Below, piece by piece: positions 41,770 to 50,479 of a stretch of DNA of 64,000 nt. Source of the stretch: JBBQXK01 sp038209775 (GTDB lineage: Bacteria; Pseudomonadota; Alphaproteobacteria; Rhodobacterales; Rhodobacteraceae); the NCBI GenBank assembly GCA_038209775.1, contig JBBQXK010000005.1:62001-126000 (forward strand), written 5' to 3'. A program made the translations under genes and the position numbers. The notes under the pieces were generated by a model. It was not told the DNA's origin. It searched no databases and saw only the letters and a list, made by a program, of their open reading frames with translations. Every line of letters begins with the position of its first letter. The stretch's first letter is position 1.

Positions 41770-43169
41770 TGCGTGTGGCGGCCATCGACCAGGGCACCAC
41801 ATCGACCCGCTGCCTTGTGGTGCAGGACGGCGGCCGCTGGCAACTGGCGGCGGCCTTGCGCCATGCGCAGGCCCATCCTGCCCCAGGGTGGGTAGAGCAT
41901 GACCCGGAGGAAATCCTGTCCAACATCCGCGCCGTTCTGGCGGCGGCAGGGCAGGTGGGTGGCATCGCCATCGCCAACCAGGGCGAAAGCTGCCTTGCCT
42001 GGGACGCGCGCACGGGGCAGGCGCTGTCGCCCGTCATCGTCTGGCAGGACGCGCGAACGGCGGCCTTGCTTGCGGCCCTGCCGCCCGGAGCCGATACCCT
42101 GTCACGGGCGATCTCGGGCCTGCCGCTTGACCCCTATTTCTCGGCCGCCAAGCTGGCGTGGATGCTGGCGCACCTGCCCGCTGTCGCCGCCGCCCACCGG
42201 GCGGGCAGGCTGCGGCTGGGGACGACCGACGCCTTCTTTCTGGACCGCCTGACCGGCACCTTCGCCACCGACCGCGCCACCGCATCCCGCACCGGCCTTA
42301 TGGACCTTGGCACCGGCGGGTGGAGCCCACCGCTGTGCGACCTCTACGGCGTGCCGATGGAATGCCTGCCGCCGATCCGGGATACCGATGCGGGGTTCGG
42401 CGATATCGCAGGGGTGCCAGTAATGGTGTCCACCGTCGATCAGCAGGCCGCGCTTTACGGCCACGGCTGCCGCACCCCCGGCGATGCCAAGATCACCTTC
42501 GGCACCGGAGCCTTCCTTTTGGCATTGACCGGCAACGCGCGGCCCGCCACCCCCGACCTGTCGCCCACCGTCGCGTGGAGCCTTGTGGGCCAAGGCACCA
42601 CCCTTGCCGCCGAGGGGGGCGTCTACGATGCGGGTGCGGCGCTGGAATGGGCGCAAAGGATCGGCCTTTACGACAGCCCCGCCGACCTTGCGGCCTTTGA
42701 CGGCCCTTCTGCCCTGTCGCGCGGCATCGTATTTGTCCCCGCACTGTCCGGCCTTGCCGCCCCGATATCGGACCGCGATGCGGCCCCCCTGTTCATTGGC
42801 ATGGATCAGGCGACAACCCGCGCCGACCTGACCCGCGCCGTGCTGGAGGGGATCGCGATGCTGACGGCGGGGCTGGTGCGGGGGCTGGCGGGGGTGGCCC
42901 CTTCGGACCGCGCCATTTCCATCGACGGCGGCCTGTCGCAAAGCCCGTACTTCGCGCAGTTCCTTGCCTCTGCCTGCCGCCGCACGATCACCGTACCACC
43001 GATGCACGAGTTGACGGCGCTTGGTCTGGCGGGCCTTTGCGGGCTGGATGTTTCTGCTGCCCGGGCCGGCGCGGTCACCTTTGTCCCCGACGGGTCGGTC
43101 ACTGCCGGGGACGACGAGCGATTTGCCGATGCCATCCGCCGCAGCCGCAACTGGCGACACAGGGGATGA
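41769..43169 (+). CDS. FGGY-family carbohydrate kinase (glycerol-kinase-like)
   Basis: A 466-residue kinase. The phosphate-1 motif is AAIDQGTTSTRCLVVQD, followed by IANQGESCLAWDARTGQ, VIVWQDARTA and, in the ATPase core, KITFGTGAFLLALTG and ISIDGGLSQSPYFAQFLASA. It is shorter than typical GlpK (~495-500) and diverges in the substrate region, so glycerol is probable but not assured; erythritol-like polyols are alternatives. TGATG couples it to the preceding gene. It runs towards hisG. Confidence 0.85.
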   Translation: MRVAAIDQGTTSTRCLVVQDGGRWQLAAALRHAQAHPAPGWVEHDPEEILSNIRAVLAAAGQVGGIAIANQGESCLAWDARTGQALSPVIVWQDARTAALLAALPPGADTLSRAISGLPLDPYFSAAKLAWMLAHLPAVAAAHRAGRLRLGTTDAFFLDRLTGTFATDRATASRTGLMDLGTGGWSPPLCDLYGVPMECLPPIRDTDAGFGDIAGVPVMVSTVDQQAALYGHGCRTPGDAKITFGTGAFLLALTGNARPATPDLSPTVAWSLVGQGTTLAAEGGVYDAGAALEWAQRIGLYDSPADLAAFDGPSALSRGIVFVPALSGLAAPISDRDAAPLFIGMDQATTRADLTRAVLEGIAMLTAGLVRGLAGVAPSDRAISIDGGLSQSPYFAQFLASACRRTITVPPMHELTALGLAGLCGLDVSAARAGAVTFVPDGSVTAGDDERFADAIRRSRNWRHRG

Positions 43170-43185
43170 ACACGTTGCCGCAAAC

Positions 43186-43890
43186 TCAGACCCCCGGCGG
43201 CACCACCAGCCCCAACCGCGCGGCCAGCACCCCCAAGGCCCCGCGCGCCACTGTCCAGTCGGCACGGCGTGCCACATAGAGCGTGGCCTCGCTGGACAGG
43301 ATCGGCGGGTCGGTCAGCACCTTGAGGTGGTTGGCGCGCAACGTCTCGCCCGTGGTGGTGATGTCGGCTATCGCCTCGGCGGTCAGGTTCTTGACGGTGC
43401 CTTCGGTCGCCCCCTGGCTGTCGATCAGCGCATAATCCGCGACACCCTGCGCCGTCAGGTAATCGCGCACAAGCCGGTGATACTTGGTGGCAATCCGCAA
43501 CCGCTGCCCATGCGCCGCCCGGAACGACGCCGCCGCCGCGTCAAGGTCATCCACCGTTTCCACGTCGATCCAGGCGGCAGGCACGGCGATCACCAGATCG
43601 GCATGGCCAAACCCCAGGGGGGCCAGCACCGCCACCGACGCCTGCCAGTCGCCCAGCCGGTCCTGCACCAGATCCGACCCCGTGACCCCCAGATGCACCC
43701 GGCCCGCGTCCAACTCGCGCGGGATCTCGCCCGCGGACAGCAGTACCAGTTCTACGCCGTCGATGCCATCAACCGCGCCTGCGTACTCCCGCGCGCCGCC
43801 GCTCTGGCGCATTGCCACGCCGCGCGCGCCGAACCAGCCAAAGGTATCCTCCATCAGCCGCCCCTTCGACGGCACCCCGATCTTCAGCAT
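43186..43890 (-). CDS. hisG: ATP phosphoribosyltransferase HisG, short form
   Basis: Catalyses the first step of histidine synthesis, joining ATP and PRPP. The 234-residue product lacks the C-terminal regulatory domain and therefore needs HisZ. Motifs: IGVPSKGRLMEDTFGWF, VTGSDLVQDRL, RIATKYHRLVRDYL, and the PRPP-binding loop within EAIADITTTGETLRANHLKV. The start overlaps the end of hisZ by 7 bases. Confidence 0.95.
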   Translation of the reverse strand: MLKIGVPSKGRLMEDTFGWFGARGVAMRQSGGAREYAGAVDGIDGVELVLLSAGEIPRELDAGRVHLGVTGSDLVQDRLGDWQASVAVLAPLGFGHADLVIAVPAAWIDVETVDDLDAAAASFRAAHGQRLRIATKYHRLVRDYLTAQGVADYALIDSQGATEGTVKNLTAEAIADITTTGETLRANHLKVLTDPPILSSEATLYVARRADWTVARGALGVLAARLGLVVPPGV

Positions 43891-44972
43891 GACAGACCCA
43901 CCGTCAACGCAGGCCGGATCACCCCCCCCACCGCCGGAACCCGTCGCCCCTGCCCCAGAACCGCCGTCAGCGCGTCATAGCGCCCGCCGCTTGCCACCGG
44001 CGGCAAACCCTCGGCCAGAAAGGAAAACACGAACCCGTCGTAGTATTCCATCGCCGTCCGCCCGTGGCTTGCCTCAAACGGCAATGCCTCCACATCCACC
44101 CCCCGCGCCGCCAGTGCCTCCAGCCTGCGGGCAAATCGGTCCACCGCCGGGGCAATCGCGGGCAACAGAGGCGTGATCCCCCGCAGATGCGCCAGTGCCG
44201 CCGCCGCCGGGGCCTCCAGCGTCAGAAGGTCATAGAGCAGCGCCGCCTCGGGTGCGGCGAGGGGCGGGGTGCCCGCATCGTCGATCAGCGCCTCGGCCCG
44301 CGCCACGATCTCGGCCTCACCCCGCAGCCCGATCACCGGCCCCGCCTGCGCAATCAAGTCCGCACCAGTACCCGTCCGCAGCAGGTCCAACAGCACCGCG
44401 CGGGCGGGCGGTACCGCCGCCCGCCCCGCAAAACGGTCCAGCAACCGCCGGAACCTCTGCGGCCGCCAGACGTGGCGCAGAAGCGCGTCCTTGCGCCGGT
44501 CGGTCGTGGCCAGCCCCCGCACCGCCGCCATCAGAATGCCGATGTCGCCCGTCACGGGGCGCAACGGCAGCCCGGTCAGCAGCGATGCGAACAGCGCAAA
44601 CACCTCGGCATCGGCCACCTCGGGTGCGGTGCGGTCAAACACCTCGAACCCCACCTGCAGGTATTCGCGCGCCCGCATGTCGGGCCGGTCCTGCCGGCGG
44701 AACACCTGACCCATATAGCAATAGCGCGCCGGTTCCGCACCCCGCGCCATATGCCCCAGCACCACCGGCACGGTAAAGTCGGGGCGCAGCATCATCTCGC
44801 CGTGTACCGGGTCGGCGGTGACATAGGCGCGCGCGCGGATATCCTCGCCATAAAGGTCCAGGAGGGTGCCTGCCGGTTGCAGGATGTCGGCCTCGACCGG
44901 AACCGCCCCCGCCGCAATGAACGCCACAAACAGCCGTTCCGCCTCGGCCCGCTCGGCGGCGCGCGCCGTCAT
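43884..44972 (-). CDS. hisZ: ATP phosphoribosyltransferase regulatory subunit HisZ
   Basis: A histidyl-tRNA-synthetase paralogue that activates and confers feedback control on short HisG. The 362-residue protein keeps class-II synthetase elements (MMLRPDFTVPVVLGHMARG, RYCYMGQVFRRQDRPDMRAR, EYLQVGFEVFD) but is shorter than HisS and lacks its anticodon-binding domain. It overlaps hisS by 4 bases and hisG by 7, making one operon. Confidence 0.93.
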   Translation of the reverse strand: MTARAAERAEAERLFVAFIAAGAVPVEADILQPAGTLLDLYGEDIRARAYVTADPVHGEMMLRPDFTVPVVLGHMARGAEPARYCYMGQVFRRQDRPDMRAREYLQVGFEVFDRTAPEVADAEVFALFASLLTGLPLRPVTGDIGILMAAVRGLATTDRRKDALLRHVWRPQRFRRLLDRFAGRAAVPPARAVLLDLLRTGTGADLIAQAGPVIGLRGEAEIVARAEALIDDAGTPPLAAPEAALLYDLLTLEAPAAAALAHLRGITPLLPAIAPAVDRFARRLEALAARGVDVEALPFEASHGRTAMEYYDGFVFSFLAEGLPPVASGGRYDALTAVLGQGRRVPAVGGVIRPALTVGLSC

Positions 44973-46453
44973 CGGCCAAGCATCTTCCGCACGGCAGCCA
45001 CAAGGTCACCGCGCGGCACCTCGACCTGCGCAGGGCGGTCTTTCCATTCCTCCAGCGTGGCGCTTTCGGCGATCTTCGCCCCGAGGATCAGGTTCTTGAG
45101 GATCACCGTCCCGCGCGCCGCCTCGTCCCCGCCCATGATGACAGCGACCGGAGAGGCGCGCTTGTCGGCGTACTTCAACTGGTTGCCGAACGACTTGGGG
45201 TTGCCCAGATACACCTCGGCCCGGATACGGGCATTGCGCAGGTCGGATGCCATCGCCATGTAATCGGCCATCCGGTCGCGGTCCATGACGGTCACGATCA
45301 CCGGGCCCGCTGCCACAGCAACCTCGCCCCGCTTGGCCTGCACCGCCGCAAAAAGCCGGTCCACACCGATAGAGATGCCGGTCGCTGGCACCTCCTGCCC
45401 GGTAAAGCGCTTGACCAGATCGTCATAACGCCCCCCGCCCGCGACACTGCCGAACTGGCGGGGACGACCCTTTTCGTCGGGGATTTCGAAGGTCAGTTCG
45501 GCCTCGAACACCATCCCAGTGTAATACCCAAGCCCGCGCACCACCGAGGGGTCGATCACCACACGCTCCGGCCCCAGCCCCAGCCGGTCCAACAGGGCCG
45601 CGATCCCCTCAAGCTCCGCCACCCCTTCGCGTCCGGTGCCCGAGGCGCCGACAAGCGCGCCAAGATTGGCCAGCGTCGCAACCCCCGTATCCCCCCGCGC
45701 CGCCATGAACCCCATCACCACCTCTGCCTGCCCCGCGCTCAGACCGGCACCCTTGGTGAAATCGCCGCTTTCATCCTTGCGCCCCTCGCCCAACAGCGCC
45801 CGCACCCCCTCGAACCCCAGCCGGTCCAGCTTGTCGATGGCGCGCAGCACGATCCCGCGTTCGGCCATGAACCGCGACGGATCGGCCGGGTCCAGCACCC
45901 CCGCCACCTCCATCACCCCGTTCAACACCTTGCGATTGTTCACCCGGATCAGCGTATCATCGCCCATCCCAAGCATCGACAGCGCCCCGGCCAGCATTGC
46001 CACAATCTCGGCATCCGCCGCCACGCTCGACGACCCCACCGTATCCGCATCGCATTGATAGAACTGCCGGAACCGCCCCGGCCCCGGCTTTTCGTTCCGC
46101 CAGACCGGCCCCATCGCGAACCGTCGATAGGGCATAGGTAAACTGGCCCGGTGCTGAGCATAGAAGCGGGCCAAAGGCGCCGTCAGGTCATAGCGCAGCG
46201 CTAGCCAGTCCTTCTCTTCGTCTTGCCAGGCAAAGACGCCGTCGTTCGGGCGGTCGACATCGGGTAGGAATTTGCCCAATGCCTCAACTTTCTCGACCGC
46301 ACTGGTTTCTAGTGCGTCAAAGCCATAGCTTTTATAGAACATCGCAATATCGCCCAACATTCGGCCGCGCTCGAGAACTTCCTCCCCGATATAGTCACGG
46401 AAACCCTTGGGCGTCTCGGCCCGGGGACGGCGGTCGGATTTGTCCTTGGCCAT
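44969..46453 (-). CDS. hisS: Histidyl-tRNA synthetase
   Basis: Charges tRNA-His. The 494-residue class-II enzyme shows motif 2 (RRFAMGPVWRNEKPGPGRFR followed by QFYQCDAD), the histidine-specific LGYYTGMVFEA loop and motif 3 in ATGISIGVDRLF, with the anticodon-binding domain from about residue 400. The ATG at 46453 begins MAKDKSDRRPRAETPKGFRD; the upstream extension is not homologous. It heads the hisS-hisZ-hisG operon common in alphaproteobacteria. Confidence 0.96.
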   Translation of the reverse strand: MAKDKSDRRPRAETPKGFRDYIGEEVLERGRMLGDIAMFYKSYGFDALETSAVEKVEALGKFLPDVDRPNDGVFAWQDEEKDWLALRYDLTAPLARFYAQHRASLPMPYRRFAMGPVWRNEKPGPGRFRQFYQCDADTVGSSSVAADAEIVAMLAGALSMLGMGDDTLIRVNNRKVLNGVMEVAGVLDPADPSRFMAERGIVLRAIDKLDRLGFEGVRALLGEGRKDESGDFTKGAGLSAGQAEVVMGFMAARGDTGVATLANLGALVGASGTGREGVAELEGIAALLDRLGLGPERVVIDPSVVRGLGYYTGMVFEAELTFEIPDEKGRPRQFGSVAGGGRYDDLVKRFTGQEVPATGISIGVDRLFAAVQAKRGEVAVAAGPVIVTVMDRDRMADYMAMASDLRNARIRAEVYLGNPKSFGNQLKYADKRASPVAVIMGGDEAARGTVILKNLILGAKIAESATLEEWKDRPAQVEVPRGDLVAAVRKMLGR

Positions 46454-46528
46454 GGCAAAGCCCCTTCGCATTCGGTTGCGCGGCGGTGTATCGGATGGAC
46501 CAAGGGGCGGCAAGCGGAAGGGGTGACC

Positions 46529-46729
46529 ATGGACCGGGCGGCAGAGCTTGAGGAACGCATCGCACACCTGATCCGCGCGCAAGAGGATCTATCGGATGTC
46601 GTTGCCCGCCACGGCGCCGAGATCGACCGCCTGACCCGCCGCGTCGAGATGCTGATGCGCCGCGAGGCGGAACGCGAGGCCGACAGCCTGACCCCCGCCG
46701 ACCCCGGCCAGAAACCGCCGCACTGGTAG
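46529..46729 (+). CDS. slyX: SlyX family small protein
   Basis: A 66-residue acidic coiled-coil protein: ELEERIAHLIRAQEDLSDVV and EIDRLTRRVEMLMRREAER, ending in PGQKPPHW, the usual SlyX terminus. Function is unknown in the family. The ATG at 46529 has GGAAGGGG at a good distance; a GTG two codons earlier is the alternative. It is divergent from hisS with 75 bases between starts. Confidence 0.88.
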   Translation: MDRAAELEERIAHLIRAQEDLSDVVARHGAEIDRLTRRVEMLMRREAEREADSLTPADPGQKPPHW

Positions 46730-46785
46730 CCAATCGCCCTCGTGCTCTCGTCAACCCGACGGACGGCAACGCGGGCACCGCCCCT

Positions 46786-46845
46786 CCCCCTTTCATCCGT
46801 TCCCAAGTATCCCACGGGGGGTCCGGGGGGTGTGAAACCCCCCGG
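46786..46845. repeat. Dispersed stem-loop repeat, copy B
   Basis: Same block as copies A and C: CCCCCTTTCATC, CAAGTATCCCACGGGGGGTC, then a perfect 9-bp stem (46823-46831 with 46837-46845, loop GTGAA). It lies between slyX and the patatin gene, after the slyX stop. Confidence 0.75.
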
Positions 46846-46934
46846 TCCTGCCCTAGCGGCCAGAGCAACCCTTTCCAACCCGGGCGACAACCCACTAAGC
46901 TGCCCCGAACCCTCCCGATGGACCCCGCCCCCCA

Positions 46935-48380
46935 ATGACCCCGCTCAAGGCCCTTCTTCCCCTTCTGTTCCTCGCTGCCTGTGCGGCCTGGAATCCGCCC
47001 GTCAACACGGCGCTGACAGGCGATGCGAACTTGTCGCTCGTGGCCGAAGACGCCGCGATTGGTGATGGCGAGGTCTATATCGGGCTGGCGTTTTCCGGCG
47101 GCGGCATGCGCGCTTCGGCCTTTGCCTATGGCATGACCGAGGAATTGCGCGCCGCGGGGTTTGGCGGCGAGAACGGACTTCTCGACCATGTGCGCCTTGT
47201 CTCGGGCGTGTCGGGCGGGTCGGTGACGGCGGCGCAACTGGGGCTGAAGGGCCCCAAGGGGCTGCGCGGCTATCGCGAGCAGTATCTGATCACCAATGCC
47301 GAGAAATACATGGCGAACTCGGCCCTGAACCCGCTGACCCTTGTCCGTGGCCTTTCGGGGGGTGCCAACGGGCGCAAGACCTTTGCCCGCTATCTGGACG
47401 AGGCGCTGTTCCATGGCGCCACCTTTGGCACGCTGCGGCGGCAAAGCCGGATCAAGACCTGGATCAACGCGACCGACCTTGCGAACTCGACGCCCTTCCT
47501 GTTCTCACCCGAAACCTTCGATGCGCTCTGCTCGGACCTGTCCACCTATCCCCTGTCCGAGGCGGTCTCGGCCTCGGCGGCGTTTCCGCTGGTGTTCACC
47601 CCGGTGGTGCTTGAGGCGCATCAGGGCAAATGCGCCTACCGCGAGCCCGACTGGCTAACCGCCGCCCGCTTCAACCCCGAGGCGACATCGGCGATGCGCG
47701 CCCACGCGGCGGCGCTGGAAAGCTATGCCGACCCCGACAAGGTCAAGTTCGTCAAGCTGACGGACGGCGGTGTGACCGACAATTTCGGCACCACCGGTCT
47801 TGCGGTTGAGCGCGCCCGCGCGCAGGCCGCCTATGCGCCGATGACGCCGGCCGAGGCGGTAAAGCTGAAGCGGCTGCTGTTTCTGGTGGCCGATGCGGGC
47901 GTGCAGAAAGACTACAAGTGGACGCAAAAGATCCCCGGCCCCGGCGGCATCGGTCTGGCGGCGCAGATCGCCAGTGCCTCGCTCTCGGCCGCCACCCGCT
48001 CGGGGTACGATGCGATGCGGGGCGAGGTGCGGCAATGGCAGGAAGACCTGATCGAATGGCGCTGTGCGCTGCCCCTGTCCGAGGTGCGGCGTTTGCGCGG
48101 ATCGACTGCCGGATGGGACTGCGCGGACGTGAAGCTGTTCGTCGGCCAGGCGAATTTCGAAGGCGTGGACCCCGCGATGCGCGATCGGCTGAACAAGATC
48201 CCCACCCGCCTGCGGCTCAAGACCGAAGAGGTTGACCTTGCCATTGAGGCCGGTCGTCTGGCGACCCGCGCTAGCCCCGAATTCAACGGTTTTCTCGCCT
48301 CGCTTGACGGCAATGCCGTGCAGGACCGGATCACCGCAGGCATCGCGCGGGGTGGGCGGCGGATCGCGCCGTCGAACTGA
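46935..48380 (+). CDS. Patatin-like phospholipase lipoprotein
   Basis: A 481-residue exported lipoprotein (lipobox LAAC with Cys16) of the patatin family, serine lipid acyl hydrolases. The oxyanion glycine loop is FSGGGMR (residues 53-59), the nucleophile elbow is GVSGGS with Ser93 and the catalytic Asp277 is in TDGGVTDNFG. The protein should sit at the cell surface or facing the periplasm. It is the first of three consecutive same-strand hydrolase genes, 96 bases before the caspase-like gene. The lipid substrate is unknown. Confidence 0.88.
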   Translation: MTPLKALLPLLFLAACAAWNPPVNTALTGDANLSLVAEDAAIGDGEVYIGLAFSGGGMRASAFAYGMTEELRAAGFGGENGLLDHVRLVSGVSGGSVTAAQLGLKGPKGLRGYREQYLITNAEKYMANSALNPLTLVRGLSGGANGRKTFARYLDEALFHGATFGTLRRQSRIKTWINATDLANSTPFLFSPETFDALCSDLSTYPLSEAVSASAAFPLVFTPVVLEAHQGKCAYREPDWLTAARFNPEATSAMRAHAAALESYADPDKVKFVKLTDGGVTDNFGTTGLAVERARAQAAYAPMTPAEAVKLKRLLFLVADAGVQKDYKWTQKIPGPGGIGLAAQIASASLSAATRSGYDAMRGEVRQWQEDLIEWRCALPLSEVRRLRGSTAGWDCADVKLFVGQANFEGVDPAMRDRLNKIPTRLRLKTEEVDLAIEAGRLATRASPEFNGFLASLDGNAVQDRITAGIARGGRRIAPSN

Positions 48381-48476
48381 GGCGGGATTGCACCCCTGCC
48401 GAACGGCCCATGACAAATGCCGTCATCGCCCGCGTCCCCGGTTGCGGTCGCGCTGCGAGAGGGTAAACTTGGCTGC

Positions 48477-50468
48477 ATGAAGATATTGCTGCCTATTGCC
48501 CTGTCAGGTCTGGCCCTTTCGGCCCTTGCCCTGCCCGCCTTTGCCGAGGTCCGTGCGGTTCTGGTCGGTGTGGGTGACTACCAGTATCTTGATGCCGACC
48601 TGCAGGGCCCCGGTCCCGATGTGGCCCTGATGGCCGAGGTTCTGATGGCGCGCGGTGTGCCTGCGGACGGCATGGTGGCGCTGACCACCGCCTCCGACCT
48701 GGTGCCCGACGGCATCGCCACAGGCGCGCCGATGCGGGCGGCGATCCTTGACGCGATGGCGCAGGTGGCGGCGGATTCGGCCACGGGCGATACCGTTGTG
48801 TTCTACTTCTCCGGCCACGGCAGCCAGGCCCCCGACGACGATGGTGATGAGCCCGGCGGTCAGGATGAGATTCTGTTGCCGATGGATGCCAAGGGGTGGA
48901 AGGGGGCCGTGGGAGAGGTTGAAAACTCCATCCGCGACGACGAACTACGGGACTGGGCGCAGGCACTGCTGGCCCGGGGCGTTCAGGTGGTGGGTGTGAT
49001 CGACGCCTGTCATTCCGGCACCGGGTTTCGCGCCACAGCGGGGGCCGGGACGGCGCGGGTCGTGGACCCGGCCCTGTTGGGCATCCCCGATGATGTGCCC
49101 CCGGTGCCATTGGTCGATACGCGCCCTTTGAGCGGCGACTTCGTGTTCCTCTACTCCTCACAAGCCGATCAGCGGTCGTTTGAATATCCACTGGATGCAG
49201 GCGACCCCGATGGCCGGTGGCAGGGGTCGTTCACGCTGGCGCTTGCACAGGCGCTCGGGGCGGATGGGGGGGCAAGCTGGGCGCAGGTGCTTGGCGCTGC
49301 ACGCGCGAGGATGCAGCGCGGCACAGTCCGCCAGGACCCTGATGGCGAGGGACCGCTGTTGAAGGCCCCCGTCTTTGGCGATGGCCCGGTGTCGGACAGG
49401 GTTGCCGTCGCGAATGGCCAGATGCAGGCCGGCCTGCTGGCCGGTCTTGCCGAAGGTGCCGAGGTCGCCCTTTATGCCGGGCCGACGGGCGGCGAGGCGC
49501 TGACGCAGGCGCGGCTGGCTGATGTCACCGCCGCGCAGTCGCGCCTTGACCCGCCCCCGCCCGAGGGTGTCGCATGGGCCAAGATGACGCTGCCCGCCCC
49601 CCTGCCGCCCCTGCGGCTGGCGCGTCCGGTGCGGGCGGACGGGGCGGATTACTCGCCATGGACCGAAGCGCTGGACGCAGCCGTGGCCGGTGGGCTGGCG
49701 GTCTGGGCGACGGGGGAAGCCGATCTTGTGCCAGTGCTGTCGGGTGGAACGGTCGCACTTGCCGGGGCCGATGCGGTGGTGGATGCCGAAGGCACAGGCG
49801 CGACCCCCCGCATCGCCCTGCAGGGCGACGAAGATGCCACCGCCGCCACCCTGCGCATGATCGAACGCGCCGTCCATGCCCTGCGGTTTCAGGCGGTGAT
49901 GGCCGGGCTGGCCGGAACCCGTCCGGGCAAGCCCACCATCACCATGGACATCGAACGCAAACCCGCCCCGCGCGACGGCAATGGCTGCGGCCCCGGGGGG
50001 GACGCGGCACCGCATGACCCGGCCCGGGGCGTTGCACCCTGCGACCAGCTATGGCTGACCCTGACCAACCGTTCGGGTCAGGATCAGGATGTGACGGTGT
50101 TCTACCTTGCCCAGGATTTCACCCTGACGCCCTTGTGGCCGGCGAATGACCTGTCAAACCGCCTCTTGCCGGGCGAAAGCGCGCGGGCAGGGCTGCAGAT
50201 TGCCCCGGACACGCCACCAAATGCGATCGAAGACATCCTTGTCGTGGCGGTCGAGGCCACGGCAAACGGCGGGCGCGCCGACCTCGGGCGGCTGGCCACG
50301 CCCGACCGGCTGCGGGGCGCTTTCGCCGGGGTTCACCCCGAAACCGATGCCATAGAATACCTTCTTGACCCCGACAGCACGTCGCGCGGATTTACAACCG
50401 CGCGCCCGCCGCTGTCCTTCCTCCGCCAGACGGTGCGCATCCGCACCGCTGTCCCCCTTCCTGACTGA
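48477..50468 (+). CDS. Exported caspase-like (peptidase C14 / metacaspase) protein
   Basis: A 663-residue protein with signal peptide (MKILLPIALSGLALSALALP, cleavage probably after PAFA). The caspase fold occupies about residues 24-300, with the catalytic histidine 114 in YFSGHGSQ and cysteine 178 in DACHSG. The ~350 residues after it include a beta-rich domain near the C-terminus (DQLWLTLTNRSGQDQDVTVF, LAQDFTLTPLWPAND) resembling the DUF4384-type modules attached to bacterial caspase-like proteins. The downstream protease gene begins 11 bases later. The upstream ATG of the frame is not used, because the signal peptide starts at 48477. Confidence 0.87.
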   Translation: MKILLPIALSGLALSALALPAFAEVRAVLVGVGDYQYLDADLQGPGPDVALMAEVLMARGVPADGMVALTTASDLVPDGIATGAPMRAAILDAMAQVAADSATGDTVVFYFSGHGSQAPDDDGDEPGGQDEILLPMDAKGWKGAVGEVENSIRDDELRDWAQALLARGVQVVGVIDACHSGTGFRATAGAGTARVVDPALLGIPDDVPPVPLVDTRPLSGDFVFLYSSQADQRSFEYPLDAGDPDGRWQGSFTLALAQALGADGGASWAQVLGAARARMQRGTVRQDPDGEGPLLKAPVFGDGPVSDRVAVANGQMQAGLLAGLAEGAEVALYAGPTGGEALTQARLADVTAAQSRLDPPPPEGVAWAKMTLPAPLPPLRLARPVRADGADYSPWTEALDAAVAGGLAVWATGEADLVPVLSGGTVALAGADAVVDAEGTGATPRIALQGDEDATAATLRMIERAVHALRFQAVMAGLAGTRPGKPTITMDIERKPAPRDGNGCGPGGDAAPHDPARGVAPCDQLWLTLTNRSGQDQDVTVFYLAQDFTLTPLWPANDLSNRLLPGESARAGLQIAPDTPPNAIEDILVVAVEATANGGRADLGRLATPDRLRGAFAGVHPETDAIEYLLDPDSTSRGFTTARPPLSFLRQTVRIRTAVPLPD

Positions 50469-50479
50469 AAGGCCCGATC

